A stretch of 10,518 nt of DNA. Origin: Clostridia bacterium. Lineage in GTDB: Bacteria > Bacillota > Clostridia > Christensenellales > CALWSW01. The stretch spans positions 1-10,518 of the forward strand of contig JAHZEH010000050.1 of the NCBI GenBank assembly GCA_019421925.1, given 5' to 3'. Within the stretch, counting starts at the first letter, position 1; every line of letters starts with the position of its first letter. The notes under the pieces were generated by a model. It had not been told where the DNA came from. It made no database searches and saw only the letters and a list, made by a program, of their open reading frames with translations. Positions 5,619 through 10,518 of this stretch are shown one piece after another. The position numbers were made by a program, and so were the translations under genes.

Positions 5619-7205
5619 CTATTTCGTCCGCCTGCGCACCGCATGGGCCAGACTGCTGACCCCTTTGACCCGCAGCAGCAGCACCAGGGCAACATATACC
5701 ATCAGTCCGGCAGCCGTTGCGCACAGCAGGCGCAGGAACACTCCGCTGCCCGCCATAAAGCCTGCGAGATACCAGGCGCACAAGCCGGCCGCTCCCCCGG
5801 CAATCGTCAGCTTGCCCAGCTGAAACAGGGTATCCCTGAAGCCCATCCGTCCCACCTTGCGCCGCAGGCGGATCAGCATTAGCATGGCGCCCACCATCCC
5901 GGAGATGCTGGTGGCCAGCGTCAGGCCCCCCACCCCCATTACCTTGGCCAGCCAGATATCCAGCAGGATATTGACCGCCACGGATACCACGCCGATCTTC
6001 ATGGGTGCGCTTGTGTCCTGCACCGCGTAGAACACCCGCGTGAGAAAGTTGCGCCAGGCGAAGCCTAATACGCCCACCACGTAGAACAGGAAGGCCGTAC
6101 TCGTCAGATGCAGGGAGGTCTCGTCAAAGGCGCCCCTGAAGTAGAGCAGATGGATCACATCGTCGCTCTGCACGGCCGCCAGCACGATCACGGGTACCAG
6201 TACAATCGAGAGCACCAGCAGGCTCTGTTTGGTAGCGTCCAGGATTTTCTTCTTCTCATCCCCGGCGGCAAACTTGCTCAGGCGGGAGAACATGATCGTG
6301 GTCAGGGGTACCACCATCACGCCCAGCACCAGCGTGATGAGCCGGTAGGAGTAATTGAGCGCCGTATTGACCCCAATGCCCAGGGAGATACCCACATTTT
6401 TGTCGACCAGATGGTTGATCTCGTCAAGGGCCATGGAGAGCAGCGCTGGCAGCGCCAGGATAAAGGAGCGCTTGACCGTCCCCTCGCAGGAGTGGATACC
6501 CGGCCGGAATTTATAGATTCCCCGCAGGAAGGGGACGACGATAATAAGCTGCAAAACATAGGTCAGGGCTGTCGCCGCTGAAACTGCAATGATAGACTGT
6601 TCCGCGTCAGCGCTGCGGAAGAATACACAGGCCCCGATGACGCAGAAGCTGAGGGCAAATCCGATGAGCTGCTCCGGCACGAAGCGCTCATTGGCGTTGA
6701 GCAGGGAGGTAAATACCCCCGTAACGGCGGCAAACCCCATCGTCGGGAACATGATACGGGCCATCTCCGCAGTCAGCCGCAGGTTTTCCTGCTGCAAAAG
6801 CAGCTCCTGGGAACCCGCCGCCGCATCCGGGATGAGTTGGGGCATGAAGAGCTCGCACATCTGGGGCGAAAAGAAATACCCCAGCGCGCTGATGCCCGCG
6901 CCCAGCAGCACGAAAATGCCCAGCATGCTGTTGGTGTACTCGTTGGCGGCCAAGGGGCCCCGGTCGTGCAGTGTTTTGGTGTAGGCCGGGATAAAGGTCG
7001 AGGAAATACAGGCGGAGAACAGCAGGATGAACATATTTACGATGGTATTGGCGTTGGTATATGCATCGCTGTAGAGCGAGGTGCCAAAGTAGTTGGCAAA
7101 CACCATTTCCCGCGCAAAACCCGCCGTCTTGCTCAAAATAATGATGATGGTGATGACCATCGTGGTTTGCAGCGTCTTTTCCTTATGATTGCTTCCCAAA
7201 CTCAA
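5619..7205 (-). CDS. murJ: Lipid II flippase MurJ (MVF family)
   Basis: 528 residues, typical for MurJ, with about 14 hydrophobic membrane segments. MurJ moves the peptidoglycan precursor lipid II from the inner to the outer leaflet of the cytoplasmic membrane. Support: the N-terminal family pattern TAGFAREMVFANYFGTS with the conserved Arg at 32, SDAYTNAN (46-53), the central ALPALLSMALDEINHLVDKN segment, YFRGAFDETS, and FYAVQDTSAPMKIG, which are characteristic of MVF/MurJ transporters; the C-terminus is basic (VRRRTK). The start is TTG (7205-7203), giving MSLGSNHKEK; it is preferred to the internal ATG at codon 16 because an AGGAGAGGG site precedes it by seven bases. It is transcribed alone, with an extended -10 promoter and a bidirectional terminator. 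A polysaccharide flippase of the same superfamily is the only serious alternative. Confidence 0.93.
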   Translation of the reverse strand: MSLGSNHKEKTLQTTMVITIIIILSKTAGFAREMVFANYFGTSLYSDAYTNANTIVNMFILLFSACISSTFIPAYTKTLHDRGPLAANEYTNSMLGIFVLLGAGISALGYFFSPQMCELFMPQLIPDAAAGSQELLLQQENLRLTAEMARIMFPTMGFAAVTGVFTSLLNANERFVPEQLIGFALSFCVIGACVFFRSADAEQSIIAVSAATALTYVLQLIIVVPFLRGIYKFRPGIHSCEGTVKRSFILALPALLSMALDEINHLVDKNVGISLGIGVNTALNYSYRLITLVLGVMVVPLTTIMFSRLSKFAAGDEKKKILDATKQSLLVLSIVLVPVIVLAAVQSDDVIHLLYFRGAFDETSLHLTSTAFLFYVVGVLGFAWRNFLTRVFYAVQDTSAPMKIGVVSVAVNILLDIWLAKVMGVGGLTLATSISGMVGAMLMLIRLRRKVGRMGFRDTLFQLGKLTIAGGAAGLCAWYLAGFMAGSGVFLRLLCATAAGLMVYVALVLLLRVKGVSSLAHAVRRRTK

Positions 7206-7212
7206 GCTCTTG

Positions 7213-7221
7213 CCCTCTCCT
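7213..7221 (-). promoter_or_regulatory. Ribosome binding site that fixes the TTG start of murJ
   Basis: On the minus strand AGGAGAGGG ends seven bases before the TTG at 7205. No comparable site precedes the in-frame ATG 15 codons later, so the TTG is taken as the true start. Confidence 0.7.
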
Positions 7222-7250
7222 GTTCTGGAATTGCACCTGACACAACGGCA

Positions 7251-7279
7251 ATTATACCACAGAAGCCATCTCCTGCATA
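7251..7279 (-). promoter_or_regulatory. murJ promoter with extended -10
   Basis: Reading the minus strand, TGGTATAAT gives a perfect -10 (7256-7251) preceded by the TG of an extended -10. The -35 position, 17 bases upstream, is TATGCA (7279-7274), a weak match, as is common with extended -10 promoters. Transcription would start near 7244, leaving a leader of about 38 bases. Confidence 0.6.
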
Positions 7280-7310
7280 CTATGACCGGCCGTTTGGCAA
7301 TACTACGGTC

Positions 7311-7835
7311 ATGAATACATTTGCCACCCTCTTTTTATGCTTCGCCCTCTACGCCTGCCTGGGCTGGCTGTGCGAGTCTCTGTATTGTTCCCTGCCTGCG
7401 GGCAAATTCTGCAACAATGCGCTCCTGCATGGTCCTTTCAGCCCGGTCTACGGCGTAGGCGCCATCTGCACAGTGCTCGCTGCGCCGCGCTGGGAGCCCA
7501 GCCTTCTCCTGCTTTTCATGGGCTCGGTCATAGTCAATACGGCCGTGGAATACGCCACCGGGCTTCTTCTGGAGACCTGCTTCGGCAGGCGCTGGTGGGA
7601 TTACTCCTGCCAGAGACACAACCTGCACGGACGCATCTGCCTCAAAAACTCCCTCTACTTCGGCCTCATGGGTATTTTGGTGGTCCGCGTTCTGCATCCC
7701 GTCCTTCTGCCCGCTGTCGCGTCGCTCTCCCTGCCTCTGCGCCTGTCCCTCTGCGCGGTTTTGATCGCCTATTTCACTGTGGATCTCGCCATCACCAGTG
7801 CGGGACTTCTTCGCACGCGCAAGCGGGCCTCCTAA
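7311..7835 (+). CDS. CmpB/DUF1113-like putative ABC transporter permease (membrane protein)
   Basis: 174 residues with about five hydrophobic segments (near 4-24, 44-58, 63-80, 112-135, 143-166). It matches the small Firmicute integral membrane family annotated as putative ABC transporter permease CmpB (DUF1113): GWLCESLY (18-25), NNALLHGPFSPVYGVGA (35-51), NTAVEYATGLLLETCFGRRWW (76-96) and NLHGRICLKNSLYFGLMG (104-121) are its conserved blocks. No ATP-binding partner gene lies nearby, so transport is not demonstrated. The ATG at 7311 begins the conserved region; the frame is open further upstream but only because it runs antisense through murJ. No good ribosome binding site precedes the ATG; a weak promoter (TTGCAC 7231-7236, TATACC 7254-7259, 17-base spacer) overlaps the divergent murJ promoter. 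It is convergent with the HdeD-like gene. Confidence 0.87.
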   Translation: MNTFATLFLCFALYACLGWLCESLYCSLPAGKFCNNALLHGPFSPVYGVGAICTVLAAPRWEPSLLLLFMGSVIVNTAVEYATGLLLETCFGRRWWDYSCQRHNLHGRICLKNSLYFGLMGILVVRVLHPVLLPAVASLSLPLRLSLCAVLIAYFTVDLAITSAGLLRTRKRAS

Positions 7836-7838
7836 AGG

Positions 7839-7890
7839 CCCTCCCACAAATAAAACGGCCGGAATACCGGCCGTTTTATTTGTGGGAGGG
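7839..7890. terminator. Bidirectional terminator with 24-base perfect arms
   Basis: Bases 7839-7862 and 7867-7890 are perfect inverted copies around the loop AATA. The inner part is ACGGCCGG/CCGGCCGT with four A/T pairs, then ATTTGTGGGAGGG on the outer right arm, so each strand gives a GC stem followed by TTTTATTT. It starts four bases after the CmpB-like stop and lies eight bases after the HdeD-like stop on the other strand, so it can end both transcripts. Confidence 0.9.
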
Positions 7891-7898
7891 GAACCGCC

Positions 7899-8435
7899 CT
7901 AGAAACGGTCCCATTTATGGAGAAAGCCCCACATGCACAGATTCATCACCCCCGTGGAGATGAGCAGCACGCCCACAATCACGCTGAGAGCAACCGCCGC
8001 CACAATGGGGTCAAGCAGCGCAACAACGCCCATCACAATGCCTAAGAGGGCCAGCGCCAGAATCCAGCCCCAGCCGCTGACGCCGTCCCTTTTCAGATCA
8101 AAAGCGCAGGCCATACGCTCCACGCTGGAAAACACGACCCACAGGCCGAAAATAAAAGGAATTGCCGAGGCGGTTACCGAACTGTTAAACAGCACAAAAA
8201 GGGCCAGCACACAGGTCAGAATTCCGTCGGCCAGCATCCAGCCGCCCCCAACAAAATACTTGGTTGCCATCCCATACCCCACAATGCTGGAGATACCGGA
8301 GAGCAGCATGGCCAGCCCCAGGAACACAGCCAGCGAGGCCACCGTGGACGCGGGGTTGCAGACGGCGACAATACCGACGACAATCAGCAGCGCGCCGGAA
8401 ATCAGCCACAGGACACGGGAGACATTTTTCATCAT
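7899..8435 (-). CDS. HdeD-like DUF308 membrane protein
   Basis: 178 residues with six predicted membrane segments (about 7-25, 32-54, 65-83, 88-104, 121-141, 144-170), nearly the whole chain. This is the DUF308/HdeD pattern of three two-helix units, each with a Pro-containing turn: CNPAST (26-31), FNSSVTA (83-89) and LDPIVAA (141-147). HdeD of enterobacteria is tied to acid resistance, but in Firmicutes the role is unknown, so no physiological job should be assumed. AAGGAG on the minus strand (8451-8446) stands ten bases before the ATG at 8435; a second ATG follows directly as codon 2. It is a single-gene unit, divergent from the CorA-type gene and convergent with the CmpB-like gene. Confidence 0.9.
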   Translation of the reverse strand: MMKNVSRVLWLISGALLIVVGIVAVCNPASTVASLAVFLGLAMLLSGISSIVGYGMATKYFVGGGWMLADGILTCVLALFVLFNSSVTASAIPFIFGLWVVFSSVERMACAFDLKRDGVSGWGWILALALLGIVMGVVALLDPIVAAVALSVIVGVLLISTGVMNLCMWGFLHKWDRF

Positions 8436-8552
8436 AATTGTTCAGCTCCTTGTTTCTTGGTAGGCTCAGGGTACCGCTCCACTGAATTAAACTCAATCGT
8501 AATCCTCTCAACTGTCGTGCAAACCCGTTCAATTCATGGAGGACTTCAACCC
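8436..8552. other. Divergent intergenic region, hdeD-like / corA-like
   Basis: 117 bases that must hold both promoters. On the minus strand TTGAGA (near 8515) with TTTAAT 15 bases on is a possible but tightly spaced promoter for the HdeD-like gene. On the plus strand I see no convincing -35/-10 pair. It is too short for a full magnesium-sensing M-box riboswitch and shows no such fold by eye. Confidence 0.4.
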
Positions 8553-9458
8553 ATGTTTCTTTTTCAGGCCGGCAAACGCCGGCAGACCTACTGCGAGGGA
8601 GAAGGCGGCGCTTTCTGCTGCCTTTCCTTTGAGGAATTGCCCGAACATGCGGAGGCCTTCGGCATTCCCCACTGCGCCGTCGAATCCATTCTCCACGGGG
8701 CGCGCAACACCCGCCATGAGAGCCATGAGGACTATGACTTTCTGGCGCTGTGCATCCCCAATGACGCCGACTCTCTGAGGCCGCCAACCCACGTGTGCGT
8801 TTATTTTCGCAGGGATTTTCTGGCGCTTCTCAGCCGGGAGGAGGGACTTTTCCAGCCCCTTTGCGAGCGGCTGGCACGGGAGGAGTTGCCCGAGGGGGAC
8901 CTCTCCTCTGTGCTCTTCCTTTTTCTTGAGATGCTCACCAACGACGATGCCGGCGTGCTTGCAGGCATTGAAAGTGAGATTTCCGCCTTGGAGGAGGACA
9001 TCCTCACCTCCCGCCGGACTGACTGTATCGGGGAGATCGTGGCCTTCCGCAAACGCATCATGGTCCTCAAACGATATTATGACCAACTTGCCGACCTTTG
9101 CGACAGCCTTGTAAAGAATGAAAACGAGCTGTTCAGCCGGCGGGCCCAACGGAACTACCGCATCCTGGGAAGCCGGGTCAACCGCCTGCTGGGAGAAACC
9201 CTCAACCTGCGGGAGTACATCACCCAGGTCCGCGAGGCCTACGAGGCCCAGGTGGACATCCGCCTCAATACCATCATGAAGCTTTTCACAGTCATTACCG
9301 CCATTTTCCTGCCGCTTACGCTCATCGTGGGCTGGTACGGCATGAATGTGGACATGCCCGAATACCACTGGGCCTTTGGATATCCCTTTGTGATTCTGCT
9401 CAGCCTGTCCTCCCTCGGCATCTGCCTCTACCTCTTTAAAAAGAACAAGTGGTTTTGA
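8553..9458 (+). CDS. CorA-family magnesium/divalent-metal transporter
   Basis: 301 residues, near the family norm. CorA forms a homopentameric channel in the cytoplasmic membrane for Mg2+ (some relatives carry Co2+, Ni2+ or Zn2+). Support: a mixed N-terminal cytoplasmic domain (1-130), a long helical stalk rich in charged residues (130-245, e.g. RRAQRNYRILGSRVNRLLGE), first membrane helix 244-262 ending in the hallmark YGMN (262-265), loop MPEYHW (268-273), second helix 277-295, and basic C-terminus KKNKWF. The start at 8553 is preferred to the in-frame ATG at 8457 because GGAGG (8538-8542) lies ten bases upstream and the family homology begins there. The N-terminal domain has five cysteines (14, 22, 23, 41, 67), more than usual. 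No clear terminator follows. Confidence 0.95.
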   Translation: MFLFQAGKRRQTYCEGEGGAFCCLSFEELPEHAEAFGIPHCAVESILHGARNTRHESHEDYDFLALCIPNDADSLRPPTHVCVYFRRDFLALLSREEGLFQPLCERLAREELPEGDLSSVLFLFLEMLTNDDAGVLAGIESEISALEEDILTSRRTDCIGEIVAFRKRIMVLKRYYDQLADLCDSLVKNENELFSRRAQRNYRILGSRVNRLLGETLNLREYITQVREAYEAQVDIRLNTIMKLFTVITAIFLPLTLIVGWYGMNVDMPEYHWAFGYPFVILLSLSSLGICLYLFKKNKWF

Positions 9459-9483
9459 GGGGGCCATCGGACGCAAACCGGAT

Positions 9484-9511
9484 TGCCCAGGCCGCCGCCC
9501 GATGATATACT
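9484..9511 (+). promoter_or_regulatory. Promoter of the WG-repeat gene
   Basis: TTGCCC (9484-9489, four of six) and TATACT (9506-9511, five of six) are spaced by 16 bases; TGA before the -10 makes it an extended -10 (TGnTATACT). Transcription would start near 9518, leaving a leader of about 45 bases with a GGAGG site. Confidence 0.6.
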
Positions 9512-9562
9512 AAATAAAAGCATGAAATTCTTTCCCTGCGCAACAGATGATTGGAGGTCCCT

Positions 9563-10518
9563 ATGGCAGGAACAGGCAATAGAAAAAGAAAACTGAGCGT
9601 GGGCGCGCTCTATCTGATCGTTCTGGGGGTGCTCATCGCGGGCACCACCGCTTTCGCTTTGCTCTATGGCAGGGGCGGCATGCCCCTGGTCTCGGCGGAA
9701 GTCCCCTCCCCCTCCCCGGAGCCTGAGGGAACCGTGACCCCGACGCCCACGCCCACCCCTCAGTCCACCCTAAAATTCGCCTTCCGCCTCAGCGGCAAAT
9801 GGGGCTATAAAGACGAGCAGGGGGCGGTCAAAATTGAGGCCCAGTTCTCGGACGCCCTCCCCTTTGTGGAGGGCCTGGCGTTCGCCGCTATGACAAACGA
9901 CGGAAAGACCCAGTATGGCGTGATTGATGACAAGGGCGCATGGGTGGTCTCCCCCAGCTACGACGAGGTCCGCTCCTACTGTGAGGACCTGGCCGCTGTC
10001 AAAATCGCCGAGAAATGGGGCTATATCGACACCGCAGGCACTATGGCCATCACGCCGGCTTACAGCAGCGCTTACGATTTCAGCGGCGGGCTGGCCCGCG
10101 TCACCCGCAACGGCAAATACGGCTTCATTGACACCACCGGCGCCATGGTTATCGCCAACGAATATGACGATGCCAGCGATTTCTCTGAGGGCCTAGCCTT
10201 TGTGGGCCAGAAGGACGACACCGGCTCCCTCAAGTACTATATCATCGACACCAGCGGCGACGTCATTGCGCCCATCGGTACCGTGACAGGTACCCATTAC
10301 AGCCAGAGCTTGGCCCCCGTGCGCATTGGCGAGGGCAAATACACCTATTATAACCGCCGGGGCAAGCAGGCTTTTGACGCCGTCTTTGGCGCGGCCGGGG
10401 ATTTCGCAGAGAATCTGGCCCCCGTCAAGTCTGAGGGCAAGTGGGGCTTCATCAACGCCAGCGGCGAGTTCGTCATCCAGCCCGCCTATCAGCAGGCCCG
10501 TTCCTTCAGCGGGGGCTA
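9563..10518 (+). CDS. Membrane-anchored WG-repeat protein (3' truncated by window)
   Basis: 318 residues visible and the frame is still open at the window end. NRKRK (6-10) followed by a hydrophobic helix (11-35) is a signal anchor that puts the rest outside the cell. Residues 46-70 are a Pro/Thr/Ser linker (VPSPSPEPEGTVTPTPTPTP). From about 78 come WG (KWG) repeats of roughly 33-45 residues: GKWGYKDEQG (78-87), TQYGVIDDKG (116-125), EKWGYIDTAG (150-159), GKYGFIDTTG (184-193), a diverged KYYIIDTSG (224-232), GKYTYYNRRG (258-267) and GKWGFINASG (292-301), most followed by an aromatic-rich YDxAxxFSEGLA-type segment. WG repeats are thought to build beta-sheet interaction platforms; ligand unknown. 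GGAGG (9553-9557) is five bases before the ATG, and an extended -10 promoter lies upstream. Confidence is high for family and topology, none for function. Confidence 0.93.
   Translation, partial: MAGTGNRKRKLSVGALYLIVLGVLIAGTTAFALLYGRGGMPLVSAEVPSPSPEPEGTVTPTPTPTPQSTLKFAFRLSGKWGYKDEQGAVKIEAQFSDALPFVEGLAFAAMTNDGKTQYGVIDDKGAWVVSPSYDEVRSYCEDLAAVKIAEKWGYIDTAGTMAITPAYSSAYDFSGGLARVTRNGKYGFIDTTGAMVIANEYDDASDFSEGLAFVGQKDDTGSLKYYIIDTSGDVIAPIGTVTGTHYSQSLAPVRIGEGKYTYYNRRGKQAFDAVFGAAGDFAENLAPVKSEGKWGFINASGEFVIQPAYQQARSFSGG

Noticed and set aside
8436..8552. Mg2+-sensing riboswitch before the CorA-type gene
   Set aside because: The gap is short and must hold two divergent promoters; I see no M-box-like stems and no terminator/antiterminator pair.
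8529..9476. 315-codon minus-strand open frame
   Set aside because: It is antisense to the CorA-type gene with its YGMN motif and membrane helices; the opposite frame is the usual GC-rich shadow.
9465..9504. Terminator after the CorA-type gene from CATCGG (9465-9470) and CCGATG (9499-9504)
   Set aside because: The stem is six pairs around a 28-base loop with no T-run, and it overlaps the WG-repeat promoter.
1..10518. tRNA, rRNA, CRISPR array, insertion sequence or prophage genes
   Set aside because: No cloverleaf-like sequence, regularly spaced repeats, transposase motifs or terminal inverted repeats could be seen.

Overview
The window looks like chromosomal DNA from a GC-rich, low-redundancy Firmicute of the gut Oscillospiraceae/Clostridiales type. 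This is an inference from the gene families present (DegV-type lipid-binding protein, CmpB-like membrane protein, MurJ, WG-repeat surface protein), the strong GGAGG ribosome binding sites, the TTGaca/TATAAT-like promoters and the GC-rich coding DNA with AT-rich intergenic gaps. No rRNA, tRNA, CRISPR array, transposase or phage gene is visible. There are ten protein genes that I consider real. The first and last run off the window edges. No gap exceeds 210 bases.

Region 1 (1-3095) is carbohydrate metabolism. It holds the C-terminal three quarters of an FGGY sugar kinase, then a zinc-dependent polyol/sugar dehydrogenase 45 bases downstream, closed by a strong terminator. Next comes a separately promoted HAD phosphatase of the beta-phosphoglucomutase type. 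A good sigma-A promoter precedes the HAD gene, and a 12-base palindrome with a LacI-family-like AAGCGCTT core lies in its leader. The likely theme is oxidation of a polyol to a ketose, phosphorylation of the ketose, and phosphate-ester housekeeping. The exact sugar cannot be read from the sequence.

Region 2 (3096-5612) holds a DegV/FakB-like fatty-acid-binding protein, then an unusual small protein with nine cysteines in its first 35 residues joined to a winged-helix-like region, then an unrecognised secreted protein. Three palindromes with the same ATTGT(G) half-site lie at or around degV: one over its putative -10 box, one inside its first codons and one just after its stop. The least explained material in the window is here.

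Region 3 (5613-9458) is membrane proteins. On the minus strand is the lipid II flippase MurJ with a TTG start. Divergent from it is a CmpB/DUF1113-like integral membrane protein, convergent with an HdeD/DUF308 membrane protein; the last two share a 24-base-arm perfect inverted repeat that acts as a bidirectional terminator. Divergent from hdeD is a CorA-type magnesium/divalent-metal channel.

Region 4 (9459-10518) starts a membrane-anchored extracytoplasmic WG-repeat protein with a Pro/Thr linker. It is still open at the window end. I did not find a convincing new multi-gene system. The best leads are the Cys-rich winged-helix protein and the degV-associated palindromes.
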